Shown here piece by piece: positions 27,742 to 36,757 of a DNA stretch of 64,000 nt. The notes under the pieces are model-generated. The model did not search any database, was not told the DNA's origin, and was given only the letters and a program-made list of their open reading frames with translations. Numbering within the stretch: the first letter of the stretch is position 1; the number at the start of each line of letters is the position of its first letter. Both the position numbers and the translations under genes were made by a program. The DNA is from HIMB11 sp965657135 (GTDB taxonomy: Bacteria > Pseudomonadota > Alphaproteobacteria > Rhodobacterales > Rhodobacteraceae), in assembly GCA_965657135.1 (NCBI GenBank), contig CBFHNF010000009.1:45095-109094 (forward strand), in the 5' to 3' direction.

Positions 27742-28167
27742 TTACGCTTGCCCAGCAGGCAACCACATTTTTTCTAGCTGATAAAATTCGCGAACTTCTG
27801 GGCGAAAAATGTGAACAACGACATCCCCTGTGTCGATCAACACCCAGTCACCCGTTTCTTTGCCTTCAATTTTACACAAACGCCCGTTTTCTTGTTTGAG
27901 ACGATCGACAAGTTTCTCGGCCATCGCTGAAACCTGTCGAGTTGAACGACCGGATGCAATCACCATGTAATCGCCAATGGCCGTTTTTCCGCGCAAGTCG
28001 ATTTGCACGATGTCTTCGGCTTTATCCTGATCAAGTGAGGTTAAGATACGATCCAACAGCGCTTCGCTTGTTAAATCTTCAGCCACGACCGCGGCATTGT
28101 GGTTGGCAGCGCGAACTGCTTCGACAGATACTGTCAGAACTAAATCCTCCGTTGTGCATGCATCCAT
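27742..28167 (-). CDS. rsfS: Ribosome silencing factor RsfS
   Basis: The DUF143/Iojap core is DKAEDIVQIDLRGKTAIGDYMVIASG, SAMAEKLVDRL, GDWVLIDTGDVVVHIF and REFYQLEKMW. RsfS binds uL14 and blocks subunit joining under starvation. The start is uncertain: ATG at 28167 gives 141 residues, an ATG at 28209 gives 155. A strong GGAGG lies downstream of both, without a good ATG behind it, so the true start could be later. Confidence 0.9.
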   Translation of the reverse strand: MDACTTEDLVLTVSVEAVRAANHNAAVVAEDLTSEALLDRILTSLDQDKAEDIVQIDLRGKTAIGDYMVIASGRSTRQVSAMAEKLVDRLKQENGRLCKIEGKETGDWVLIDTGDVVVHIFRPEVREFYQLEKMWLPAGQA

Positions 28168-28279
28168 TGCATGTATTCGAAATTTAGCACGTGTTTTATG
28201 AAATCTCAATGACGCCTAATTGAAATAATGCATAGCCACAAGAATGCGCGAAGGCTTGCGAGTGTGAAGAATCGAGTGT

Positions 28280-28378
28280 ATGCGAATTAACATGGAAATG
28301 ATCTTTGATATGGATGATCGCTCGCGCCTGCCTTGGCGGTTTTATGGTGCTACGATGACAATTCTGGCACGTGGCTAA
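28280..28378 (+). CDS. Possible small protein or leader ORF upstream of leuC
   Basis: A 32-codon frame with ATGs at 28280 and 28292, ending with TAA at 28378. From the second ATG the peptide begins MEMIFDMDDRSRLPWRFYGA. It is mildly amphipathic, with no run of leucines, so it is not a classic leucine attenuator. The Shine-Dalgarno is weak. It fills much of the 224-bp gap before leuC. Treat as hypothetical. Confidence 0.3.
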   Translation: MRINMEMIFDMDDRSRLPWRFYGATMTILARG

Positions 28379-28433
28379 TTTGCAGCGTTAAAAAAGATTC
28401 GCACCAAACGTTCATCGCAAAATTAGGGAGAGA

Positions 28434-29846
28434 ATGGACATGACCACCCCCAAAACACTTTATGATAAAATTTGGAACGACCACGTCGTCCACGAAGCAG
28501 AAGACGGAACCTGTCTTTTGTATATTGATCGCCACTTGGTACACGAAGTGACATCACCTCAAGCGTTCGAAGGGTTGCGAATGGCAGGCCGTACAGTCCG
28601 CGCACCCGAGAAAACAATTGCTGTCCCAGATCACAATGTTCCAACGACGCTGGATCGTGCGAAAGGCATCGACAACGAAGAAAGCCGCATTCAGGTTGAG
28701 GCGTTGGATCAAAATGCCAAGGATTTTGGGATCCATTATTATCCAGTCTCTGACGTACGTCAGGGTATTGTGCATATCGTTGGCCCAGAACAGGGTTGGA
28801 CATTGCCAGGGATGACCGTCGTTTGTGGCGACAGTCATACAGCAACACACGGCGCATTCGGATCATTGGCCCATGGGATCGGCACATCCGAAGTGGAACA
28901 CGTGTTGGCAACACAAACTTTGATCCAAAAGAAATCAAAAAATATGAAGGTCGAGATTACTGGTAAATTGCGCCCCGGTGTTACGGCCAAGGACATTACC
29001 CTATCCGTTATCGGTAAAACTGGCACTGCGGGGGGCACAGGTTATGTGATTGAATATTGCGGTGAAGCGATCCGTGATTTGTCCATGGAAGGCCGCATGA
29101 CAGTCTGCAATATGGCGATCGAAGGCGGCGCGCGCGCGGGTCTTATCGCGCCTGATGAAAAGACATTTGAATACTGCAAAGGCCGGCCACATGCACCAAA
29201 GGGTGCAGAGTGGGAAGCAGCCGTCGCGTATTGGAAAACACTGTTTACCGATGAAGGTGCACATTTTGATAAAGTCATCACTATTAAAGGTGAAGACATA
29301 GCACCAGTCGTGACATGGGGTACATCCCCAGAAGATGTACTGCCAATAACAAGCAGTATTCCAAGTGCCGACGATTTCACCGGTGGAAAAGTGGATGCAG
29401 CGCGACGTTCATTGGAGTATATGGGTCTGACATCGGGCCAAAAATTGACTGATATTGAAATCGACACGGTTTTCATCGGCTCGTGTACAAATGGTCGGAT
29501 CGAAGATTTGCGCGCCGCCGCAGAAATCCTAAAGGGTAAGAAGATCAAAGACGGCCTACGCGCCATGATCGTTCCGGGTTCGGGGTTGGTGCGCGCACAA
29601 GCCGAAGAAGAGGGACTGGCTGACATATTCAAAGAAGCCGGTTTTGAATGGCGCTTGGCCGGATGTTCAATGTGCCTTGCGATGAACCCTGACCAATTGA
29701 CGCCGGGTGAACGGTGTGCCGCAACATCAAACCGCAACTTTGAAGGCCGTCAGGGTCGCGGTGGTCGCACCCACCTAATGTCACCTGCAATGGCCGCCGC
29801 CGCGGCGATCACAGGCCGCCTAACAGATGTTCGGGAGATGATGTAA
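28434..29846 (+). CDS. leuC: 3-isopropylmalate dehydratase large subunit
   Basis: A 470-residue aconitase-family subunit that isomerises 2-isopropylmalate with LeuD. Family motifs are VCGDSHTATHGAFGSLAHGIGTSE, GSCTNGRIEDLR and the 4Fe-4S cysteine pair in GCSMCLAMNPDQL. A second in-frame ATG lies six bases in; AGGGAG could serve either. It overlaps leuD by TAATG. Confidence 0.96.
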   Translation: MDMTTPKTLYDKIWNDHVVHEAEDGTCLLYIDRHLVHEVTSPQAFEGLRMAGRTVRAPEKTIAVPDHNVPTTLDRAKGIDNEESRIQVEALDQNAKDFGIHYYPVSDVRQGIVHIVGPEQGWTLPGMTVVCGDSHTATHGAFGSLAHGIGTSEVEHVLATQTLIQKKSKNMKVEITGKLRPGVTAKDITLSVIGKTGTAGGTGYVIEYCGEAIRDLSMEGRMTVCNMAIEGGARAGLIAPDEKTFEYCKGRPHAPKGAEWEAAVAYWKTLFTDEGAHFDKVITIKGEDIAPVVTWGTSPEDVLPITSSIPSADDFTGGKVDAARRSLEYMGLTSGQKLTDIEIDTVFIGSCTNGRIEDLRAAAEILKGKKIKDGLRAMIVPGSGLVRAQAEEEGLADIFKEAGFEWRLAGCSMCLAMNPDQLTPGERCAATSNRNFEGRQGRGGRTHLMSPAMAAAAAITGRLTDVREMM

Positions 29847-30451
29847 TGGACAAATTCGAAACATTTAGCGGAATCGCGGCACCGATGCCGTTGGTCAACA
29901 TTGACACCGATATGATCATTCCGAAGCAGTTTTTGAAAACAATCAAACGTTCGGGGCTGGGTATTCATGCCTTTGATGAAATGCGCTATGACGATGATGG
30001 CAGTGAAATCCCCGATTTCGTTTTGAACCAAGCGGCTTATCGCGACACCTCGATCTTGATTGCAGGAGACAACTTTGGATGTGGATCCTCACGCGAACAC
30101 GCGCCATGGGCGCTTTCTGATTTTGGGATCAAAGTCGTTGTTTCAACGTCATTCGCAGATATCTTTTACAACAACTGTTTCAAAAATGGCATGCTTCCAA
30201 TCGTGTTACCGCAGGAACACGTCGACCTTTTGATGAAGGATGCTGAAAAAGGCGCGAACGCGCGGGTCGAAGTCAACCTTGAGGATCAAACAATCACATC
30301 ATCAGATGGGGACGTAGTCAAATTTGACATCGACCCATTCCGTAAACACTGTTTGTTAAATGGGCTGGATGACATTGGTCTGACTATGGAAAAAGCGGCC
30401 TCAATCGACAGCTTTGAAGCCAAGGCAAGCGCTGCGCGTCCTTGGGCGTGA
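29846..30451 (+). CDS. leuD: 3-isopropylmalate dehydratase small subunit
   Basis: A 201-residue swivel-domain subunit. NIDTDMIIPKQFLKTI, the GDNFGCGSSREHAPWAL motif and FADIFYNNCFKNGMLPI are diagnostic. It completes the LeuCD enzyme in leucine synthesis. Its ATG overlaps the leuC stop, so the two are co-translated. Confidence 0.95.
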   Translation: MDKFETFSGIAAPMPLVNIDTDMIIPKQFLKTIKRSGLGIHAFDEMRYDDDGSEIPDFVLNQAAYRDTSILIAGDNFGCGSSREHAPWALSDFGIKVVVSTSFADIFYNNCFKNGMLPIVLPQEHVDLLMKDAEKGANARVEVNLEDQTITSSDGDVVKFDIDPFRKHCLLNGLDDIGLTMEKAASIDSFEAKASAARPWA

Positions 30452-30461
30452 CGAAACATTT

Positions 30462-30485
30462 AGGTGCGCCACTTTTGACGCACCT
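30462..30485 (+). terminator. Possible terminator after leuD
   Basis: AGGTGCG and CGCACCT form a 7-bp stem with a 10-base loop, 10 bases after the leuD stop. The following sequence is not a clear T-run, so efficiency is doubtful. Confidence 0.45.
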
Positions 30486-30874
30486 TCAACCACGACTGAA
30501 TTTCTTTAATTATTACAACCATTACAGCACTTCCTGTTTGTTCTGAAGCGCCGAAAATCAATACATCCGTCTCCATATCAACCTTAAGTGAAAATAAGTT
30601 ACATCACGGATATCCAAAGTACATTACAGAGCCATTAGGAAACGCAAACATATAAACTGCACCTGCATGATATTGATTTTGATCAAAAATTACTCCGGAA
30701 ACTGCGTCTTTTACGTCGCAGTTTGTGCTTAATGCACCGCAAAAATAGTTAAATATAATCTTTGGTATTGTTAATAAATACCTATGGATATAATATTGTG
30801 GCCAAAATGAGGCAGACGATCGCGACAGGTTTGGGCAACGCATCCATTCCGCACGATCAATAAGGGTAGCGAAC
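30486..30874. other. AT-rich spacer without a convincing gene
   Basis: No gene with a start, Shine-Dalgarno and known motif was seen. A minus-strand frame ending at 30604 reads plausibly near its end (GAVYMFAFPNGSVMYFGYP) but has no suitable start outside the next gene. It may be a remnant. The promoter of the next gene presumably lies here. Confidence 0.4.
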
Positions 30875-31705
30875 ATGATCTTGTCAGTCATAGGGGCAAT
30901 TTTACGTGCAATCGCAGTGGCAATGGCCATTTCGATTCCGTCGATCGTTTTGTTAACGGGTTCCTCTGATGGCTCATCAATAACATTAATTGCCGCTTTA
31001 ATTGCTGGGGCTTTGGTTTGTTTGGAATACCTAAACACGTATCCCAGCATGCTAGAATTTCGCGATGCTGAGCCATATAATCGAGTGCGTTACCTAAGCG
31101 GGTTGGGCACCATTATCTGTGTCAGTGTGTTATTCTGTGAAATGCACTCCACAAGCGATTCAGATGTGATGTTGTTGGCCTTAGGGACCATTATTGGACA
31201 TGGTTTGGATTTTCCGTATTCACCTGTTCGTTTGATACTTTTGACCATTCCATTGCCCGTTAGTGATGAAATTGTTGACGCTGTTCGCCTCTCAGCAGGG
31301 ATCGCGTTTGTAATTTCGACAACAACAGTATTTGGGTTTTTCTTGTTCACCCGTTTGTCGCATTGGCCAGTTTCGTTTGGCGCGTTCAACGTTTGGACAA
31401 ACCTGCCAGTTTTGGACCCAACATCAGGCGTTGATATTGTTTTGCGACTAACACGAGAAGGGCGATCATTTATCGGATTGGCTTTGCTCAGTCCCTTTTT
31501 GATGCCCATATTGTTGCAAATTACTATGTTTGCTTTGCGCCTTGAACCCTTTCACTCGGCACAATCTGCCGCGTGGATAATCATCTTATGGGGAATTTTG
31601 CCCACGTTCTTGGCGATGCGTGGTATCGCAATGCTTCGTATTGCCGAATTAATTATTGAAAAGCGCCATTCAAACAACGCACTTAGCATGTTGCAAATGG
31701 CTTAA
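30875..31705 (+). CDS. Polytopic membrane protein of unknown function between leuCD and leuB
   Basis: A 276-residue protein with roughly six hydrophobic segments, for example AVAMAISIPSIVLLTG, ITLIAALIAGALVCLEYL, LSGLGTIICVSVLFCE, LSAGIAFVISTTTVFGFFLF, FIGLALLSPFLMPILLQITMF and AAWIIILWGILPTFLAM. No signal peptide or catalytic motif is seen. It starts after AAGGG. I do not recognise the family; position between leucine genes is the only clue and does not prove a role in leucine metabolism. Confidence 0.75.
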   Translation: MILSVIGAILRAIAVAMAISIPSIVLLTGSSDGSSITLIAALIAGALVCLEYLNTYPSMLEFRDAEPYNRVRYLSGLGTIICVSVLFCEMHSTSDSDVMLLALGTIIGHGLDFPYSPVRLILLTIPLPVSDEIVDAVRLSAGIAFVISTTTVFGFFLFTRLSHWPVSFGAFNVWTNLPVLDPTSGVDIVLRLTREGRSFIGLALLSPFLMPILLQITMFALRLEPFHSAQSAAWIIILWGILPTFLAMRGIAMLRIAELIIEKRHSNNALSMLQMA

Positions 31706-31781
31706 ATGCACGCCGCTTTCTTGACGATATTGACGGAAATCGCTAACCCCTCTGGGACAGTATAACCCAAGGATTTACAGC

Positions 31782-32888
31782 ATGAGCAACCCATCAATTC
31801 TTATCCTACCTGGCGACGGCATTGGACCCGAGGTCATGGCGGAAGTTCGCAAAATCATATCATGGTATGGCGATAAGCTTGGCTTGGCATTTGATGTGTC
31901 AGAGGATTTGGTCGGTGGCGCTGCATATGATGCACATGGCACGCCATTGCACGACGATACCATGGCCAAAGCCCAACAAGTTGACGCAGTTCTACTGGGC
32001 GCAGTCGGTGGTCCAAAATATGATGATTTAGATTTCTCTGTTAAACCTGAGCGAGGACTGCTGCGACTTCGGAAAGAAATGGATTTGTTCGCAAACTTGC
32101 GTCCAGCGCAGTGTTTTGATGCATTGGCAGATTTTTCATCACTGAAGAAAGATGTTGTCGCGGGACTGGACATCATGATCGTGCGTGAATTGACATCAGG
32201 TATATATTTTGGCGAACCGCGCGGAATATTTGAAGAAGGTAACGAACGTGTTGGGATCAACACGCAGCGTTATACAGAATCTGAAATTGAACGTGTCGCG
32301 CGCAGCGCGTTCGAATTGGCCCGTCGTCGTGGAAACAAAGTGTGTTCAATGGAAAAGGCCAACGTTATGGAATCGGGGATTCTGTGGCGTGAAGTGGTTC
32401 AGAAAGTTCATGATGAGGACTTCGCCGATGTTGAACTTTCCCACATGTATGCAGACGCGGGCGCAATGCAGTTGTGCCGCTGGCCCAAGCAATTTGATGT
32501 GATCGTAACCGATAATCTATTTGGCGATCTTCTTTCAGATGCGGCAGCGATGCTAACTGGATCATTGGGAATGTTGCCCTCTGCATCATTGGGAGCCCCC
32601 ATGGCAAATGGACGCCCCAAGGCACTTTACGAACCAGTGCATGGTTCTGCTCCAGATATCGCAGGGCAAGGCAAAGCAAACCCAATCGCCTGTGTCCTAA
32701 GTTTTGCAATGGCGCTGCGCTACAGCTTTGATCAAGGCGGCGAAGCAGATAGACTAGAGCAAGCAGTAGAGAAAGTATTAGCCGACGGATTGCGCACTGC
32801 CGACCTATTAGGAGAAGAGGGCGTAAAACCAGTCTCAACATCTGAGATGGGCGATGCAATTATTGCCGCATTAGAGACATCACTGTAA
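31782..32888 (+). CDS. leuB: 3-isopropylmalate dehydrogenase
   Basis: A 368-residue NAD-dependent beta-decarboxylating dehydrogenase. ILPGDGIGPEVMAEV at the N-terminus, VRELTSGIYFGEPRG, SHMYADAGAMQLCRWPKQFDVIVTDNLFGDLLSDAAA and YEPVHGSAPDIAGQGKANPIA are all typical. It oxidises 3-isopropylmalate in leucine synthesis. AAGGA precedes the ATG. Confidence 0.96.
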   Translation: MSNPSILILPGDGIGPEVMAEVRKIISWYGDKLGLAFDVSEDLVGGAAYDAHGTPLHDDTMAKAQQVDAVLLGAVGGPKYDDLDFSVKPERGLLRLRKEMDLFANLRPAQCFDALADFSSLKKDVVAGLDIMIVRELTSGIYFGEPRGIFEEGNERVGINTQRYTESEIERVARSAFELARRRGNKVCSMEKANVMESGILWREVVQKVHDEDFADVELSHMYADAGAMQLCRWPKQFDVIVTDNLFGDLLSDAAAMLTGSLGMLPSASLGAPMANGRPKALYEPVHGSAPDIAGQGKANPIACVLSFAMALRYSFDQGGEADRLEQAVEKVLADGLRTADLLGEEGVKPVSTSEMGDAIIAALETSL

Positions 32889-32918
32889 GAATTTTTTAAC
32901 TTAACTCTTGCACCAATG

Positions 32919-32964
32919 ACCCGCAGTGTGATCATGCTAACATGTTAGCATTATGACTGCGGGT
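32919..32964. promoter_or_regulatory. Nested inverted repeat between leuB and the DMT transporter gene
   Basis: A perfect 18-bp palindrome, ATGCTAACATGTTAGCAT (32934-32951), is flanked by arms ACCCGCAGT (32919-32927) and ACTGCGGGT (32956-32964). The right arm holds the only Shine-Dalgarno-like GGG before the ATG at 32971. It could be a regulator site, a leuB terminator or an RNA hairpin that hides the ribosome site. The core TAACATGTTA also occurs in the hpaR gap. Confidence 0.6.
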
Positions 32965-32970
32965 TAATTT

Positions 32971-33915
32971 ATGTCTGCAAACGCCAAAGGCGCCCTTTTC
33001 GCATTACTTGGTTTCGCATTATTTTCGGCGCACGATGTGGCCGTGAAATATTTAGGCGGCCAGTATTCAACATTTCAAATCATATTTTTCTCGGTTCTTT
33101 TTAGCTTTCCAATGGTCTTTTTGATGCATTTGCGGGAACGAAATGCAGATAATTTATTCCCAAAACATCCTTGGTGGTCGTTGTTACGGGTTATTGCCAC
33201 GGTTGTGACAGGGACTTCGGCATTTTATGCATTCTCAGTTTTGCCCCTAGCTCAAACCTATGCCTTTCTATTTGGAATGCCGCTTTTGATCACTGTTTTA
33301 TCGGTTCCCATGTTGGGCGAACGTGTTGGGATTCATCGCGGCAGCGCCGTCATTGTTGGTATGATCGGCGTTCTTATCGTACTGCGTCCTGGATATGTTG
33401 AATTGGGTTTGGGACATTTGGCTGGATTGACCGCAGCGGTGGGCGCGGCGCTTTCATCTCTCATCGTTCGTAAAATCGGCAACGAAGAGCGCAGCACGGT
33501 GTTGATGATATATCCAATGTTTGCAAATTTAATTTTAATGGGGGCCCTGCTGCCCAGTCACTATATCCCAATGGAGTTGATCGATTTAGGAACACTCGCC
33601 CTGATGGCGATATTGGCCTCGATCGCTTCACTCTGTATAATTTTAGCCTACAAAAATGGAGAAGCCAGCGTCGTTGCTCCGATGCATTATTCACAAATGA
33701 TTTGGGCCATTATCTATGGGTACTTTTTCTTTGCAGAGCTGCCTGATCAATTCACATTGATTGGTGCCTGCATTATCATTTCAAGCGGCCTTTATGTCGT
33801 ATTTCGGGAAGGTCGCGTCAGAGTATCAGACAATAAACCCGTTTTGCGGAACAAGAGCCGAGCAGACACTGGCACAACACCGCGCATTTCAACGCTCACA
33901 ACTTCCACAGATTAG
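32971..33915 (+). CDS. DMT-superfamily (EamA) transporter
   Basis: A 314-residue protein with two EamA repeats and about ten membrane segments (GALFALLGFALFSAHDVAVKYLG at the start; MHYSQMIWAIIYGYFFFAELP and LIGACIIISSGLYVVF near the end). The two halves and the hydrophilic tail (about 285-314) are typical of metabolite exporters or importers of this superfamily. The substrate is unknown. It overlaps the convergent kinase gene by four bases. Confidence 0.85.
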   Translation: MSANAKGALFALLGFALFSAHDVAVKYLGGQYSTFQIIFFSVLFSFPMVFLMHLRERNADNLFPKHPWWSLLRVIATVVTGTSAFYAFSVLPLAQTYAFLFGMPLLITVLSVPMLGERVGIHRGSAVIVGMIGVLIVLRPGYVELGLGHLAGLTAAVGAALSSLIVRKIGNEERSTVLMIYPMFANLILMGALLPSHYIPMELIDLGTLALMAILASIASLCIILAYKNGEASVVAPMHYSQMIWAIIYGYFFFAELPDQFTLIGACIIISSGLYVVFREGRVRVSDNKPVLRNKSRADTGTTPRISTLTTSTD

Positions 33916-36053
33916 GTGTCTAAAAACATTCTAAGCTTATTTGCCAGAGTTTTAATTTCCACTGGTTTTGCGATGTAATCATCCATGCCCGATGCAAAAC
34001 ATTTGTCCGCATCCCCTTTAAGGGCATTCGCAGTGATCGCTATAATGGGCGTACGACTTAATATTTCAGCTTGTTCGATATCACGAAGTTTTCGTGACAT
34101 CTCAAACCCATCCAAAACTGGCATGTGACAATCAGACAAGATCACATCGTATCCGCCCTCTCGCCACATTTTCAGTCCCTCTTGGCCGTTGCGGGCGATG
34201 TCGGCGTTAAAGCCCAAGATTTCAAGTTGCTTCAACATCACTATGCGATTGATTTCATTATCTTCAACAAACAGAATTTTCTTTTCGCCGCGTGTGCGCA
34301 TATCTGGTTGAATTTGTTCAGTGTTTCCGGGTGGCTCTACCCCTGCTTGGGGTTTTATCCTTCCGGATAATAACCCAAATGCACGATGCAATTCGGTTGG
34401 AAGAGCTGGATAAAGTTGCGTACGGGACACGTCATCTTGCAAAGTTCCCAAGCGTTCTGACCGGTTTGACGTCATCATTAGAAAACGGGGCGCATCAAAT
34501 TTCTCACGCAAGTGTTCCTGCCATTTAATGATCCGATCGGGTGACGCACTGCTTAAAACAAAAATGTTATGACCAGTTGGTCGAATATCGACCTCGCTCA
34601 GTTCGCATCCAACTTTGTGAACGTTAACCCTCACATTGCAGGCGTTCAAATACAGCTTGATATCTTCATGCTCGTCTGCATCTTCATCGGCAATCCAATT
34701 AATCGAAAGCCCAGAAATGTTCACTAAGTTGCTCGGAGCTGCCAATGGTTCAAGTGGCAAGAAAACCGATACCTCGGTTCCAACATCTTGTTCACTTATT
34801 AATTGGATCCGACCATCCATCCGATTGACCAAGTGCATTGAAATGACCAATCCTAATCCTGTGCCCCCGACACGCCTTGTCGCAACAGGCGCACCCTGCA
34901 TGAATGGTTCAAACAGATTTTTTTGTACCTCGGGGCTCATCCCGATTCCATTGTCTTTTACGTCAATTCTCAGCTGACCTTTCGAGGGCATAGAAACCCT
35001 GAAGTGAACACGACTATCGCGTTGGGTCAGATCGTGCGCCGAGTATTTTACCGCATTACTTAATAGATTCAACATAACCTGCCGCAATCGACCACCATCG
35101 ATCATGCCAAATTCTGGAACCTGCGGATCAATATAAAGTTGGATCTTAACCCCAAGATCATCTGCCAGATGCTGCAAGGTCAGCGCGACACCTTCAATCG
35201 TTGCACGCATATCAGTTTTAGAAAGGCTGATTTCTAATTTGCCTGCATCAATTTTACTCGCATCCAAAATATCGTCGATAATACGCAATAGTGCAAACGC
35301 CGAATTACGAATTATTCCCAGCAAACGTTGTTGCTCTTGTGTTGGGCGCAGGGTTTCCATGACCTCGATCATACCCACCATGCCATTCATCGGCGTTCTA
35401 ATTTCATGGCTCATATTTGCAAGAAAATCACCTTTCGCATTTGCGGCTTCCTCGGCGCGCAAACGCGCCTGGTATAATTCATCTTCTGTTTGACCAGACA
35501 AGATTGAAAAATAGGCCAACTCAGCGACCAGTAGAACAGCAACAGTCCCCATCAAAAGATAGTTTATCGCTTCAAGCGAAAGCGTATTGTGAACCGTTGG
35601 AATCCCAAACAATCGTTCCGAACTAGACGCTAATGAAAAGAAAATGACACAAGCCCATGCCAAGGCTGTATAACCCATAAACGCGTATAAATATATACGT
35701 TCAGTTTTCCAAGAAAACGCAAGAAATGGCAAAGCGAGGATTGGGAAGAACAGCAAATCAACCTGCGTGCCTGCTTCTGAAACGATAATGCCAAAAACCG
35801 TGGTCAAAACCGCGTTTAGCAACCAAAAGGCCCGCGCGACTATGTCAAAGCGGAACAAAAATAACAAAAGACTAAGACCGTAAACACCTGCCACCGATCC
35901 GGCGATTGCAAATCCAGCCCAATCACCTATTGCGATCATCATTATGGACCAACACGTCGCAACAATAACAATCACCTGGACCGCAAGTTGACTGACGCGC
36001 ACACGACGGTCTCGATCAATCTCGATCATATTGGGAAGTTCAGAGGCCGACAT
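33912..36053 (-). CDS. Hybrid sensor histidine kinase/response regulator
   Basis: A membrane-bound hybrid kinase of about 713 residues. Several N-terminal membrane segments (about 25-185) replace a periplasmic sensor. Then come HisKA with the phospho-acceptor in FLANMSHEIRTPMNGMVGM, an HATPase domain (NLLSNAVKYS, VKDNGIGMS, GGTGLGLVIS) and a C-terminal receiver (LFVEDNEINRIVMLKQ, ILSDCHMPVLDGFEMSRKL, IAITANALKGD). Between them is a degenerate receiver-like stretch. No histidine phosphotransfer partner is adjacent. An ATG at 36065 is also possible. The signal is unknown. Confidence 0.88.
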   Translation of the reverse strand: MSASELPNMIEIDRDRRVRVSQLAVQVIVIVATCWSIMMIAIGDWAGFAIAGSVAGVYGLSLLLFLFRFDIVARAFWLLNAVLTTVFGIIVSEAGTQVDLLFFPILALPFLAFSWKTERIYLYAFMGYTALAWACVIFFSLASSSERLFGIPTVHNTLSLEAINYLLMGTVAVLLVAELAYFSILSGQTEDELYQARLRAEEAANAKGDFLANMSHEIRTPMNGMVGMIEVMETLRPTQEQQRLLGIIRNSAFALLRIIDDILDASKIDAGKLEISLSKTDMRATIEGVALTLQHLADDLGVKIQLYIDPQVPEFGMIDGGRLRQVMLNLLSNAVKYSAHDLTQRDSRVHFRVSMPSKGQLRIDVKDNGIGMSPEVQKNLFEPFMQGAPVATRRVGGTGLGLVISMHLVNRMDGRIQLISEQDVGTEVSVFLPLEPLAAPSNLVNISGLSINWIADEDADEHEDIKLYLNACNVRVNVHKVGCELSEVDIRPTGHNIFVLSSASPDRIIKWQEHLREKFDAPRFLMMTSNRSERLGTLQDDVSRTQLYPALPTELHRAFGLLSGRIKPQAGVEPPGNTEQIQPDMRTRGEKKILFVEDNEINRIVMLKQLEILGFNADIARNGQEGLKMWREGGYDVILSDCHMPVLDGFEMSRKLRDIEQAEILSRTPIIAITANALKGDADKCFASGMDDYIAKPVEIKTLANKLRMFLDT

Positions 36054-36163
36054 ACACTCTACCACTAATTATTTCATTGAATCACTTCTAGTTACGATCA
36101 ACGACTTGCACTTACTTTAGTTTACATTCAAATTCGCATTGAAATCTAGCGGGTTAATTCAAA

Positions 36164-36757
36164 ATGAAACATGTACTGTTGGTTATTGATGTGCAAAACG
36201 ATTTTTGCCCAGGTGGATCGCTCGCTGTGGGTGATGGTGATAGTATCGTTCCAAACATAAATGCGGTCATGTCCGACTTTGATCTTGTTGTGCTGACACA
36301 GGATTGGCACCCTGCCAATCATAGTTCATTTGCATCCAATCAAAGTAAAGACCCATTCACCGCAATGGAAATGCCCTATGGTTCACAGGTGCTTTGGCCT
36401 GATCACTGTATCCAAGGAACAGATGGAAGCGCCTTTCACGCGGATCTAAATACAACGCAAGCGGACCTTATTATTCGCAAAGGCCAAAATCCTCTTGTTG
36501 ATAGTTATTCAGCATTTTTTGAAAATGACCATACGACTGCAACGGGTTTGCATGGATATTTACAAGAAAAATCCGTTTCCAAAGTGACCTTTGTTGGCCT
36601 AGCGACAGATTATTGCGTTAACTTTTCTGCACAAGATGCCGTCAAACTTGGGTATGCAACCGACATTCGAATTGATCTGTGCCGCGCGATTGATTTGGAG
36701 GGTTCGCTGAATCAGGCGCTTCGCGATTGGAAGGCGTTGGGAATAGGTGTTTCGTAA
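36164..36757 (+). CDS. pncA: Nicotinamidase
   Basis: A 197-residue isochorismatase-fold amidase. The catalytic aspartate is in LLVIDVQNDFCPGGSLAV, metal ligands in LTQDWHPANHSSF, and the nucleophilic cysteine in GLATDYCVNFSAQDA; IRKGQNP supplies the lysine. It makes nicotinate from nicotinamide. The pncB start overlaps its stop (TAATG), joining two steps of NAD salvage. Confidence 0.94.
   Translation: MKHVLLVIDVQNDFCPGGSLAVGDGDSIVPNINAVMSDFDLVVLTQDWHPANHSSFASNQSKDPFTAMEMPYGSQVLWPDHCIQGTDGSAFHADLNTTQADLIIRKGQNPLVDSYSAFFENDHTTATGLHGYLQEKSVSKVTFVGLATDYCVNFSAQDAVKLGYATDIRIDLCRAIDLEGSLNQALRDWKALGIGVS

Noticed and set aside
30604..31050. 148-residue minus-strand ORF overlapping the membrane protein gene
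   Set aside because: Most of it is antisense to the membrane protein; only its last 50 residues look protein-like and have no start of their own. Kept as a possible remnant only.
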